Counted from the first letter of the stretch, positions 10,301 to 20,446 are shown. The stretch is DNA of 64,000 nucleotides from Pseudocercospora fijiensis CIRAD86 (GCF_000340215.1 NW_006921541.1:1213527-1277526), one strand, 5' to 3'. Notes: generated by a model from the letters alone, not told the origin. A program made the numbers and translations.

Positions 10301-11389
10301 GTTGTCGATGTTCTGTTAATCGATGCTGCTCAGCTTTGATGGACGGACAGAGTTTGATGCTGAGTTAACTGCCGGCCAGCGGAGTCAGTACCCTGGTCGT
10401 TCTAGAACTACTCAATGCGACGAGGTGGCGTAGCGGTTGGTTTGGAAGGATAATGAGCGTGTGTGGTGGGTGCGTGAAGGCAATCGCTGTGTAGGGCAGG
10501 GCAGGTTGCGATGCATGAGGTCGCGTCGGGTTGTTGTCTTTCATTGACGAGCCGACATGATGGCCTTCAGTGCGTGTCGGATGGTATTCGCAATCGTGAA
10601 TGCAGAAACCAAGTGGACTAGACTTACGAGATTCTGGATGAGCGAAAGAGCACGTCAAGTGACTCTCGTGTGTTGCTATGCTTGCCGCGAGGAATGCTGC
10701 GTGTCGCCGTGGACGGGCTGCTTGGCTGGGCCGAGGAATGTGAAGCTTGGGGTGGTGGTGGTGGTGGTACCGGAAACGAGTGATGCGGCACGCTTGGCGG
10801 GGAGAATGCTTTGTTTTCAATGGGTGTGGACCAGCCAGGAGGGGGTGGTGTTGTTATTTGAAGCAGCACAGATCTGAGATCAAACAGGAGGAAATCGAGG
10901 GACGATCCGGATTTCACCAACGTGGATATGTACGTGCCTGTGAACAATAATAATGGATGATGGCGTCGACTCCTGAGCGGCCCGTCGTACCTGCGTTGAC
11001 ACGAGCAGCAGGCGCGGAACCCCTGTCGGATGGCGCACTAGCGGCTGCGCTGCGGCATGTCATTCGTCGGCGCCCATTCGCTTCACGCTTGCGCCGCTGC
11101 CGTCAATTGGGATTGGGGAAACGGTTTCTCCCTGCAATTGAGATCACCGCCATCGCTCGGACTGTAAAGTGCACGGTGATGACATGAATTCGTCGCGGTC
11201 ACGGGGCATGCCAGGCATCAATACTGTAGCTGTATGTATGCATAGAAAATGTCCGAACATCGAGCCCTGCTTGGTCCCCGAGGACCTTGCGCGGGAACGA
11301 CGTGGATGTGCTGTGCTGTGATGAACATGTCACCCCCACGAATGCCGGCCACCAGGAACCCTCTCGATGATCGTGCTATCTCCCTAACC
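10301..11389. other. intergenic, no supported gene
   Basis: This contains the GH17 promoter and the 3' flank of the interrupted aldo-keto reductase gene. A G/T-rich run near 10747-10775 (repeated GGT) and several short open frames occur, but none shows family resemblance or splice logic. Confidence 0.5.
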
Positions 11390-11627
11390 TTACTTCGGCA
11401 GAGGCGAGTCGCCAAAGCACTTCGCCAACATCGCAGCAGGATATCGTTCACCCTTGCCTCCACCCACGCTCTCGACTGCCTCGCGGAATTCCTTCTCCTC
11501 TTCTGTGCTGAGATGCACCTCAATGGCCTTTGCATTCTCCTCTAGGTACTACCAGCTTGTCAATACGGAAACTTGCAATGCTGCAGTCCCTCAGCAACGT
11601 GGAACACTCACTTTTCTCCGTTTCGTG
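11390..11627 (-). pseudogene. aldo-keto reductase, 3' part (gene split by retrotransposon)
   Basis: This is the downstream remnant of the gene whose 5' part is at 19461-20446. Positions 11612-11627 continue exon 3 and encode the start of a TKRRK segment. A 63-bp intron at 11549-11611 (GTGAGT...GGTAG) follows. The last exon, 11390-11548, encodes YLEENAKAIEV through to ...DSPLPK and a TAA stop at 11390-11392. This is the normal C-terminus of yakC-type aldo-keto reductases, including the E-R-Y-P motif. No frameshift or nonsense lesion occurs in it. Removing the element and one 5-bp target copy gives a 344-codon frame by arithmetic of exon lengths, so the insertion is the only visible lesion. Confidence 0.88.
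11623..11627. repeat. target-site duplication, left copy (TCGTG)
   Basis: TCGTG directly precedes the left LTR and recurs directly after the right LTR at 19461-19465. A 5-bp duplication is standard for Ty3/gypsy integrases. Confidence 0.93.
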
Positions 11628-11744
11628 TGTTATGAAGTTGAGATTGATAATGATTATGTAGAGTTGAGGAAGGCTAATTACAGGTAGAGCCGTTGCTCCA
11701 TTAGTCAGCCAGCCCCTGGACCGTTACTTCCTTGTTCCGTAACA
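11628..11744 (-). repeat. left LTR of the chromovirus (117 bp)
   Basis: The LTR starts TGTTA and ends TAACA, the usual TG...CA ends inside a short inverted repeat. It aligns without gaps to the right LTR with three differences. At each of the three the left copy has the unmutated base (TG or CA) and the right copy has TA. In element orientation this is the 3' LTR. Confidence 0.93.
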
Positions 11745-11789
11745 GTCTGCCCCAAACAAAAGAAAAGGCACGCCCTCGTGCCGTTGTCA

Positions 11790-11897
11790 GAAATTTCCTT
11801 TGCCTGGATGCTCGTCATCTAGTAGGCCGTCCACTGCTTAGGCGAAACTTTCTTTGCCTGGATGCTCGTTATCTAGTAGGCCGTCTACTGCTTAGGC
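11790..11897. repeat. tandem duplication of a 54-bp unit
   Basis: Two adjacent 54-bp copies (11790-11843 and 11844-11897) differ at four positions, two of which are CA-to-TA changes in the second copy. They lie in the 3' region of the retrotransposon, between the third open frame and the LTR, in sequence that retains far more CA and TG than the element's core. Confidence 0.85.
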
Positions 11898-11923
11898 ATA
11901 TTCCTGTTCGTATTTCTGCTCGT

Positions 11924-13552
11924 TTAAAGGCATGCTAATGCCTTAGCCTTCCTCTCCGTAAACTCCGCTCGCTTCTTGTTAGCCTTAGCCTCTATTGCCG
12001 CCTCCTTGCGTTCTAACTAGGCCTAGACTTGCGCTCGTCGCGTTTCCCTCTTAGCTGCTATCTATCGGTTAGTATAACGTTCTACGGACGGGTCGGTTAG
12101 GTCGGTCTACACTCCCGTATCGCGGTAGAGCACCTGTCCCTAGTTGCTTTCGAATTCGGCGCTAAGGTCGTCCGTCGGCTAGGTAGCCTTAGTCGTTGCT
12201 ACTAATAAACCTTCCTCTCTAGGCTTCTATTTAGGCGGGTTTAGATTGTTGTTACCCCTATTATCGGTAGCCTTCCTAGTCGCGCGGCGGTTGTCTCTAT
12301 TTTCGAGTGCCTCGAAGTTAGCTAATAATACTCTAGGGTCTATAGGGTCCGCGGAGTATTCGTCGTTAGCGACTATTTGCCTTACCCCGTACTATCGCCT
12401 AACGAACGCAACTCGTACGGCCTTAGGGTCGTAACGTGCTATAAACTGTTGCTAGATAAGTTCCTATAATAGCTTATTATGCTCGGACTATAGCTTCTTC
12501 GTTAAGTTCTTAACCTTCTTAGGTGCTCGCTCGGTGCCGTCGTCGGCTATGTTTCTCTACGTAACTAGGTCGATATTAAGTATCTCGTTCGGCGCTAGGT
12601 AGAGTATATTAACCTCGATGTCTCGCATTATATCTCTCTGCTCTCTAAGTATCTTATTACGTTTGTCCTTTTTCTTAGGCGATAGTTTAGCTAGCTCCGC
12701 CCTCAAAGTCCGGTCCTTAGTAGGCTAAGCCGTTAGGGCTCTAGCTAGGGCTCTCTTTTTGTCCGACGACGTCGTCTCTATTATAGGCGATTCCTTTAGG
12801 GTAATAGGTATCGCCTTCTTAGCCTTCTTCGTTAGCCGAGGAGTTAGAGTTATCTCGTCTTCGTCGACAAGTCGGCCCTTGCCCTTATTCTTTCTCTTCT
12901 TAGTATTAGATTTCGATAGCGTCTCCTCGTTAGCGTTGAATAGCGTAAACGATAGATAGGCGTTAACTAGCGTCTATAAGATAGGTTCCGGGTCGTCGAT
13001 AGCCTCGTTATTTCCCCTGTTCTCGTTATTAGAGACAGGTTCCGTTACTAATCCTACCTCGCTTCGGAATTAATCGATTCTCTATTCTACCGTTATATTG
13101 CTCTCTTGCGGTTACGGTCTCCGAAAAGGGAAGAAGGTATTAGACTCGTCGGAGTCGGGCTCGTTAAGAAGGTTATAGGCGTCGCTCTCGCGAGCCGGGC
13201 GATAGTCGTCGAGGTCGATGTCCGAGAGGTTATTAGGAGCGCCGTTGCCTATAGGACCGTTACCGTTACCTTCGCTAGCGTTATCTAGCAAATTAGTAGC
13301 AGCAGTGTCGTTAGTAGCGGCTATCTCGCCGTTAGCCTCGGTAGCATACGCGAGGAGATCGTTAGGCAGTGTCGTATCGTTAGTATTAGCCTTACTAGCG
13401 TCGGCGGTCTACGCGAGGAGATCGTTAGGCAAAGTCGTGTTGCGTATATTAGGCATGTCGCGCGGTAGCGGTAGCGTTTCCTGCCTTATATCGTGTTCTA
13501 TTACTTTGCGCTACTAGAAACGGTATCGAATGTCGTAATTAAGCTCTCGCAT
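11924..13552 (-). pseudogene. third open frame of the chromovirus, downstream of the chromodomain (RIP-degraded)
   Basis: Read leftward from an ATG at 13552 to a TAA at 11924-11926, this is one 543-codon frame. It carries about twenty TAG codons, as expected if Trp and Gln codons were hit by RIP. Without those it would be continuous. The readable parts are hydrophilic: a Thr/Asn/Asp/Ala-rich start with a motif LPNDLLA occurring twice, an acidic stretch, a Lys-rich stretch (KKRKNKGKG) and a long charged region rich in Arg, Lys and Glu. I see no membrane segment, so it does not look like an envelope gene. Chromoviruses normally end after the chromodomain. The function is unknown. Confidence 0.55.
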
Positions 13553-13794
13553 TTAGTAGTATACTCGCGGAAAGTTATTGTTATAGTGAAGTTGCTATAG
13601 CAAAGTTGTTGTTAAAATAAAGTAAACTTAGTATACGCGCAAGCTTAGTATACGCGCTCCTACCTATCGCGGAAGTGAAGCGAACTACGTAGAAGCTACG
13701 CGATCCCGTTATTAGAGGAAATATATGTAAGATAAGTCTGTTATATAATGCTCCGTTGCTATTCTAGCGGTAGCGACGATTGTAGGCCTTTACT

Positions 13795-13935
13795 ATCTTT
13801 AGTAGAATGCCCTCCGTTCGTATTTACTTATTAGCTCTAGCGCCTACGTTCTTCTATCTAACTAGATATTCTATAACTTCCTTCCTATACCGACCGACTC
13901 GTCGGACTCGTCGGTCTCTTAGCGCTTCTATTTCT
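13795..13935 (-). pseudogene. chromodomain relic of the chromovirus integrase C-terminus
   Basis: Read leftward this gives ALRDRRVRRVGRYRKEVI, then EYLVR followed by a TAG, then KNVGARANK and another TAG. The arrangement, with stops at both expected tryptophans, matches a chromodomain (EYLVKWxG-type motif). In chromoviruses it directs insertion to heterochromatin marks. Confidence 0.7.
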
Positions 13936-14039
13936 AGTAGGGCGTCTCCCTATTCGATACGCATCCTTAAGGGTTGCCTCGTTGCTCGCTTATACGGGTC
14001 TTTAGTATTAGGATAAGGCTCGAGTTCCGTAATAGAGAC

Positions 14040-15060
14040 TACTAGGTGTATCTTCTACGTTTTCGGCAGGTTAATCTAGTAGGCTAGTCCGGTGCTTATA
14101 ACCTTCGTTACCTTATATAGTCCGATCCTTAGAGGCGTAAGCTTTCGGTTGCTAACTCCTAGGATAGCGTAATTCTTAAGCCGTAAATAGACTATATCGC
14201 CTACTGCTAGCTTCTAGGCTATGTGCTAAGAGTCGTAGCGTTGCTTTATAGCGGCCTAAGTATAGGCGATATTGTTCTCTACCTCCGCTCGGTAGACGTC
14301 CCGTTCCTTTACTAAATCCGTCTCGCTAGTCGTTACTATTTAGGCTAGTTCCCTAGGGTTAAAACCTATTAGCACCTAGTTCGGTAACATGCTAGTCGAG
14401 GCGTTAACAGAGTTGTTAAGAACTAATTGTATATACGGCGTCGCGTATTCTAATTCTAAATCCCTATTAGGGTGTTAGGTAAGGAAATACCGTAGGGCAA
14501 TCTCGACAGTCTAGTTCGTTCTCTTAGACTAACTATTAGCCTGTAGGTAATAGGCCGTCGTTATTAACAGCTTAACGTTCATTCGCTTGAAAATAGCCTT
14601 CTATATCTCGGACGTGAATTTCGGGTCTCTGTCGGAGATAATTACGGTTAGTAGGCCCTAATTGCATCGGAACAATTCGTCGAGCAGGCGGTTAGCCTAA
14701 GCCTCCGCTAAGTACGCGTCGTTGCTAGTAACTAGGAGTACCTGCTTTATATACTTATCCGTTGCTATAAGTACGGCGNNNNNNNNNNNNNNNNNNNNNN
14801 NNNNNNNNNNNNNNNNNNNNNNNNNNNNNNNNNNNNNNNNNNNNNNNNNNNNNNNNNNNNNNNNNNNNNNNNNNNNNNTATAGAAGGGTACTAGTAGGGA
14901 TAGTATAGGATTCAAAGACTTATACGGCTTGTGTCGCTTAGTCTGTAGCTCTAAGCAGTCCTAATAGTAACTTAGATACTTTTTTAGTCTCTTAGCTAGT
15001 TTCCGGATGTAGTACTAGTCATTTATACGGGCATAGGCACGATAAAAGCCGATATGGTAT
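14040..15060 (-). pseudogene. integrase relic of the chromovirus (with assembly gap)
   Basis: Around 14930-15000 the frame reads CLELQTKRHKPYKSLNPI, the end of the H-H-C-C zinc domain. To the left of the gap the core domain is readable (VIISDRDPKFTSEI, then a TAG at the expected Trp), followed by the conserved N-S region with stops. The GPY/F-like module lies near 14080-14220 (LRIGLYKV...ITELEPYP). Frame and motif order are preserved but TAG stops recur. Part of the core, including the first catalytic Asp, falls in or near the N gap. Confidence 0.78.
14779..14878. other. assembly gap (100 N)
   Basis: A run of exactly 100 undetermined bases lies inside the integrase region. The round number suggests a placeholder of unknown true length, so the element's real size is uncertain. 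Confidence 0.98.
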
Positions 15061-15599
15061 TAGTTATCGTATATACTGCTAAAAATGTTACCCTCTAATG
15101 CCTTTAGGATACACAATCGTCGGTCGCCTAAATAGGGCTTATCGAGCTATACTAGGCCTTCGTCGTCGACTAAGAAGCTAGTAGAGCCTAGTTCCGCGTT
15201 CTATACTATTACTTTGATGTTGCTCTAGTATTTATCTTCTTCGTATGCTTCGATAAGCTGTTGCTTAAATGCGTCGTCCATTTCTAGTATTATTACTCCG
15301 TATACTAGTTCCTCGAATACGTCGCCCTCCGGGAGATAGTCCTCTATCGTCTCTAGGCGCGACAAGGCGTCCGGCACGATATGTTCTCGCCCTAGCTTAT
15401 AGACTACCTTTAGTAGAAAAAGGGAAAGATATTGCGACGATCTCGTTAGTCGGTTGTTAAGCTTATTAACTAATAAGGAAGTTAAGGCAGTCTAGCTTAC
15501 GATTCCTAGCGTTGCCGTATAATCCGTAAGTACGGTTACTACCGACTCGTATGCCTCGACTATCTATCGTACGCGTTTAATCGTCTATACTAGGCAGGC

Positions 15600-15850
15600 G
15601 ACCTCTAATTCGGTTAGCTAGTACCGTCGCTTTGTGCTAGAAAGAGTCTTTAATAAAAACAAAATTAGTTGCGTCTTTGTTCTACCGGGATTTTTAGTAA
15701 TAGCGTCGCCCTCGACGTAGGCTACTATTGCGCCGAAGCCTCGTTTCTTAGACGCGTCGATATAGATATAGAGCGGCCGGTGTCTCGCGAAATGATGCAG
15801 CATCGTTAGCTTAGCAAAGGCCTCTTATAGGGCTTGAAACGCAGCTAGTC
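15600..15850 (-). pseudogene. RNase H domain relic of the chromovirus
   Basis: The longest stop-free part reads RPLYIYIDASKKRGFGAIV and continues to a LSSTKRRY segment. This is the Ty3/gypsy RNase H start, with the first catalytic Asp retained, and its E-x-K/R-Y segment. It lies immediately after the reverse transcriptase in element sense. Confidence 0.8.
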
Positions 15851-15959
15851 GTTCTTCCGTTTCCTCGATTAGTATCGTTGCTATATAATGTCGACGTGCC
15901 TAGCCGGCCGCAGGCGCTCCCTTAAGCCTCTCCGTTTTTATCTTCTAGAGCGGTTCCGC

Positions 15960-16760
15960 TAGTTAAGCGTAGTACTTAATGTACGTCCTTAGCTATCTAG
16001 TTAGTCTAAGATAGTGCTCTAGGTCCTTTAGCGTTTGTAGGAACTTAAGCTTAGTAATAGCCGCTAGTTTGTCGGCCGGCGTCGCTATACCTAAGGCGTC
16101 GACTCGTTGCCCTAGTAGCTAGATCGATAGGTACCCGATAAAAGCCTTTTTAGGTGCTATAGTTAGCTAGTGTCGGTTTAAGGTATCGAATACCTTGTCG
16201 AGATAGTATAGATGTTCCTCTAGCGTTTTGCTATAGATAACGATGTCGTTAATAAAAGCCTTAGCGAACTCGTTAAGTCCTTCCGTTCGTAGGATTCTGT
16301 CGATTTGTCGCTATACGTAGGGCGGCGCGTTCTTGTAACCTATTACGGCGACGTTATACATTTCCTAGCCTCTATAGGAAACTACTAAGAGCTTGTATCG
16401 GTCTTCCGCTTTTACTAACTATTAGTAGAAGAACGACTTTATATCGATCGTCGAGATGAATTTAGCGCCTTAGACAGCGGCTAAAACGTCGCCCTATAGC
16501 GGCATCGGGTAGGCGTCCGTTATCGTAATGCGGTTAAGTCTATAGATATCGACAACCGCTCTACCTTTGCGGCCGTTCTTTAATTCCTTCTAGACTACGA
16601 ACGTAGGGAACCTAAAAGGTATTAGTTCCTTCGTCTAGGATATCTGTCCTTAGTCGTATAGCTTGTCGTAGACGCCGTCGATAATCTCTCGTTCCTTCGG
16701 GCCTATAGGGTATACCTTATATACTAATTTAGCGCCCGCTGCCTTCTAATCGCTAACTAG
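15960..16760 (-). pseudogene. reverse transcriptase relic of the chromovirus
   Basis: The catalytic loop normally F-x-D-D reads FINDI near 16240-16260. The second aspartate is kept and the first is Asn (codon at 16248-16250), a TpG-to-TpA change of GAC to AAC. Downstream, KTLEEHLYYLDKVFDTL and a thumb-like segment are readable. Upstream finger/palm motifs are interrupted by TAG codons. Confidence 0.8.
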
Positions 16761-16984
16761 GGGGATCGTTATCTAGTCTTCTTCGGGAACCTTAGCGAAA
16801 CGGCCGTTATCGATAAACAGCTGCTTATGTTTCTCTAGCAAGGCGTTGTATTTAGCCCTCGTTTCGTCGTCGCTATATAGTATAGCGCCTATTAGGCCTA
16901 GCTTTTCCTTCGCTCCCGGCTGCGCTAGCGGTAGCGACTCGTCGTCTTCCTCTCGTTCGGTAGTTACTATAAAGTATAGTAACA

Positions 16985-17345
16985 CTCGAGCTCGTCCTTT
17001 CTAAGCGATATTTATCGTTACTACGGTGCTATTTAGGAATTGCATTTCCTTATTAGCAAAAGACAAGACTAACTTCTCCTTTTCTATTAAGCGCGTTCCT
17101 AATAGTACGCTAGCTAGTAGGCTGTTAATTAAGTATGCTCTTATCGATATCGTAACTCCGTTATTAAAAACTATATTAATAGGCATCTTATTAGATAGGC
17201 TCGTAATCTTGTTGCCTACTCCGCGTATCCGCTAGGGGCGCGTTGCCTTTAAAGGAACTCTATTAGGGTATCGCTACTAGGCTAATGTTCGATCTATAAG
17301 AGTAATTAGGTTACCGCTATCTAGGCATATCTCTATTGCTATATT
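16985..17345 (-). pseudogene. retropepsin-type protease relic of the chromovirus
   Basis: An active-site LDSGN motif (Asp codon at 17319-17321) is intact. Downstream a hydrophobic beta-rich stretch reads MPINIVFNNGVTIS and continues to LLGTRLIEKEKLVLSF, typical of Ty3/gypsy proteases. Two TAG codons fall between the two parts. Confidence 0.68.
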
Positions 17346-17949
17346 GTTTATCTAAGCTAACATAGTTGCGTATCTAGCAGTTATGCCCGTTTGCTTGTCG
17401 GATCTAGCAGCCGCTAGGATTTTTGTCCCCGTCCCTTATAGTATTTAGTCCGCAAATACGAATAGAGCCGGTTAGACGTCTCAAACTCCTAGCGGCATAC
17501 CGTATAGGTATACTTGTTATATACTAGACTTAGATGTCCTACGTTAAGAACATCTACCGCGTTAGCATTAGCGTTAGTATCGTCGTCGCCTCCTTTATCG
17601 GATAAATACTCGTTAGAGTCGACGTAGTTAGCATCCTATTATTCCTCGCCCTCTAATTCCGGCTCCTTATCGACCTAATAAGAGTCCTGCTTCTTACGCT
17701 AAGCGAAAGGCTTTATAGGCGGAGGCTTAGCCTTGTCGAAGGTCTTCTTAGCGCCCCTTAACTGCGACTTGTCGCTTACTAATTCCTAACGGTCTTAAGG
17801 CTTCTAAAAGCGTTAGTCGCTTCGACCTTAGTCGCGGCGAGGCGGCGGCAGCTATAAAGAACGTATAGAGTTAGTCTAAGGCTTCCTAGAGCCTTCCTAT
17901 CGATCCGTCTATTAACGGCTCGGTCGGAAGTCCCGATCTTAGTTACGCT

Positions 17950-18640
17950 ATAGTTGCTTATCCGCTAAGCGGGTAGGGAAAGGTCGCGATAAAGAACCGG
18001 CAATAGCGGTGTTACGTCGGTTTAATCGTCGTGCTAGTTTAGCCTACGCTAGTTGCTCTTCCTTAAGCCTTTATCTAAATAATACAATAGTGTCCTCTTC
18101 TCTCGGTAGCCGAATGCTACGTCGCAGCTCTATATCGATGCCGTTCTATATATACGTTAGCTGCTAGCTCTTATTAACTAGGCCGGCGTTGCGTATATAG
18201 CGTATTACCTCGCTAAGGTAGGTATCTATGCTACGTCGGTTGCCTACGTCTAATAATGTGTATTTAAGCCGCGTTAGTTCGTTTAGCGACTTAGATAGTA
18301 GCGTCTAGAAGTTCTCTCGCAGCGTCGTAAACTAATAGTCTAGACCTAGTACGTAGCGAAGGCCCTATTTCGCTAGGTTGTTAAGCGTGTTAGTATACTA
18401 GGTTAAGGCCGTTCCTCGCAGTAGTACGGGGATTCTAGACTTAACTCGATCGTTGCTACGATACGCTGCAATATCCTTAAGTCGTTTAATAAAGATGTTA
18501 ATATCTCGGAAGAAGGTATCGGATTCTACGACACTCGGGTCGTCGTCTCCCTTCGGTAGGTCTAGCTAGAAGAAGCTAATTTCCTAGTCCTACATTCGGT
18601 CTAGGTTGCTAGCCTCGTTAAAGACAGGCGTGCTATTTCT
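17950..18640 (-). pseudogene. gag relic of the chromovirus
   Basis: Leftward reading gives retrotransposon-gag features: DTFFRDINIFIKRLKD, then a segment with TLRENF, and SLNELTRLKYTLLDVGNR followed by TYLSEVIRYIRNAGL. TAG stops fall at expected Trp/Gln positions. A zinc knuckle probably lay near 17530-17580, but its cysteines are no longer readable. Confidence 0.65.
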
Positions 18641-19343
18641 ATTTCTATTGCCTGCCGCAGGAGCCTAGCCTACTAGTGCCTAGGCAACTGCCGCCTAAAT
18701 AGCGGCTATTATTTCCGCCGAGATAGCGTCCCCTTATTCCGCTATAGTAGGAGGCTAGACGCTCGTTACCTATATAGTTACTATTATAAGTCGAGCCGTC
18801 GATATAGTCGAAGGTCGTATGCTTATAGTAGAGGTCGCTATTGTTATTATTATGTTAGGCGATTGCTATAGAGGCTGTTATAATCTAGAGGCAGCTGCCC
18901 TTAGCTTAGAAGGTAACTTCCCCTTTACGGGTAAGTGCCTTCCGGACCTGCTTGCTATAGCAGTCGCCGATAGTAAATTTAGCCTATATCTTCTTTTATA
19001 GAACTATAGGAACGAGTTCTATACAGGTTGTCGGTATACCGGTAAGTCGAGCCACTTAGGGGGATAGGTCTCTATCGCCTAAAAGTCCTATAGAAAGCGT
19101 ACTAGATAAGACCTAACCTCCGCGTTAGTAATCCGGTTAGTTCGCGCGTATATAGCGAAAGCGCGGTCGTCGTCTATAGGGTTTATATAGACATATATTA
19201 CTCCGTATATACGGTCGCATAGAAGTAGTAAGGGGAAGTAGTTAGGCTCTTAGTCGGATTAGCCCGATCTAGTTGCCTCGTCCTAGTAGCGTCTCGAATA
19301 ACTCCTAGTAGCACGAGGGTTTAGTGCGAGCGAAGCTACTAAT

Positions 19344-19460
19344 TGTTATAAAGTTGAGATTGATAATGATTATATAGAGTTGAGGAAGGCTAATTACAGG
19401 TAGAGCCGTTGCTCTATTAGTCAGCCAGCCCCTGGACCGTTACTTCCTTGTTCCGTAACA
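19344..19460 (-). repeat. right LTR of the chromovirus (117 bp)
   Basis: This is 117 bp, starting TGTTA and ending TAACA, and identical to the left LTR except for three positions. Those three read TA here and TG, TG and CA in the left LTR, that is, all three are RIP-type transitions. In element orientation this is the 5' LTR. Confidence 0.93.
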
Positions 19461-19465
19461 TCGTG
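19461..19465. repeat. target-site duplication, right copy (TCGTG)
   Basis: Direct repeat of 11623-11627, flanking the element exactly at the LTR end. Confidence 0.93.
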
Positions 19466-20446
19466 CCTGGGATCGGAATAAAGTCGTCGCCTAGAATATC
19501 ACGAGCTTAGAACTAGCTATGCCCAAGGTTTATTCGCGGTCCGGAGAAATGCCTCACCTTGTGCCAGCACCCATGCGAGCGACAGCTGTCCGGCCGTGCA
19601 CCCTTTCTTCTTCGCCAGTTCCTGCAGCTTGTTAACGAGTTTCACGTTTTCGTCGAAATGCTCCTCCGAAAATCTGGGATGATTCTTGCGGTTATCGGAG
19701 TCGTCGAGATCTGCGCGACTCTGCATGGTGCCCGTCAAAAATCCGCGACCCAAAGGACTGTACGCTACAATCTTCACTCCGAGTTCACGAGCCGTCGCGA
19801 GGAACTTCGTTTGCTCAGACTCGATCTCCAATGCGAACGGCGAAAATTCCATCTGTGCCGCGGCAATTGGATGCACCCTGGAAGCTCTTCTCAAAGTTTC
19901 TGCCGAACACTCTGAAAGACCTAGGTACCTGATCTTGCCCTCTTGCTTCAGCTCCACCATCGCCTGTACCGTCTCTTCAATCGGAACGTTAGGGTCCACG
20001 CGATGCTGGTAATACAGGTCGATTTGGTCGATGCCGAGCCGTTCAAGGCTGCCGTTGCAGGCCTCCTTGACGTATGCTGCGTCACCACGCACTGTCGCTG
20101 AACCGTCTGCGTTCCTCAAATTTCCGAACTTTGTGGCCAGGAAAATTTCCTTTCGTCTGCCCGTCTCTCTGAACCATTTGCCGATGAGCTTCTCGTTCGT
20201 GTGGGGGCCATAGATGTCTGACGTATCCTGAGTACGGTCAGCGAAGTCTCAGACATAATCCTAAGCGAAGAGCTGGCCTACCCAGAATGTGATGCCCCTG
20301 TCAGCCGCAGCGGTGAGAACTTTCAAGGACTCCTCGTCATCGTAGCCGCCATACGAGGTGTACGCGAAGGACATTCCCATACAGCCGAGCCCTTGTGCTG
20401 AAACATAATCATCGCCGAGCTTGCGTTGAGGGTATTTGGACGACAT
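19461..20446 (-). pseudogene. aldo-keto reductase, 5' part (gene split by retrotransposon)
   Basis: This is an NADPH-dependent aldo-keto reductase of the yakC/AKR13-like group. Exon 1 is 20282-20446 (MSSKYPQRKLGDD... to GITFW), exon 2 is 19558-20227 (DTSDIYGPHTNEKL... to LAWVLAQ), and exon 3 begins at 19490 and runs to 19461, where the LTR interrupts it inside the motif IPIPGT. The introns are 20228-20281 and 19491-19557, both GT-AG. The catalytic tetrad region is present: Asp and Tyr in DTSDIYG, Lys in LATKFG, His in YYQHRVD. The 3' remainder lies at 11390-11627. No other lesion is seen in either part, so the loss of function looks recent compared with the element's own decay. A truncated transcript ending in the LTR is possible. 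Confidence 0.9.

Larger units (their letters stand above)
11628..19460 (-). mobile_element. Ty3/gypsy-type chromovirus, RIP-mutated, inserted in an aldo-keto reductase gene
   Basis: This complete 7.8-kb LTR retrotransposon is transcribed leftward. Order in element sense is 5' LTR (19344-19460), gag, protease, reverse transcriptase, RNase H, integrase with zinc motif and GPY/F module, chromodomain, an extra open frame, 3' LTR (11628-11744). The order protease-RT-RNaseH-integrase plus a chromodomain defines a chromovirus. The interior is depleted of CpA and TpG and rich in TA and CTAG, and is full of TAG stops at positions where Trp or Gln is expected. This is the RIP signature, so the copy cannot encode its own proteins. 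A 100-N gap lies in the integrase. After the 5' LTR, a TAGTAGC two bases in could be a mutated initiator-Met primer site (TGGTAGC); this is weak. Confidence 0.93.

Noticed and set aside
9305..10339. 344-codon open frame on the plus strand, opposite the GH17 gene
   Set aside because: It is a composition shadow: the GH17 frame has signal peptide, catalytic Glu motifs and family C-terminus, while the antisense product is a Gly/Asp/Val-biased sequence with no family.
12246..19001. Plus-strand open frames of 60-100 codons inside the retrotransposon
   Set aside because: RIP makes the sequence odd, but all recognisable protein motifs are on the minus strand in the order gag-pol; the plus-strand frames are chance.
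11924..19343. TAG at many Trp and Gln positions as evidence for a recoded genetic code
   Set aside because: The same stretches are depleted of CpA and TpG throughout, LTR differences are CA/TG-to-TA, and host genes in the window use Trp and Gln codons normally. RIP explains it.
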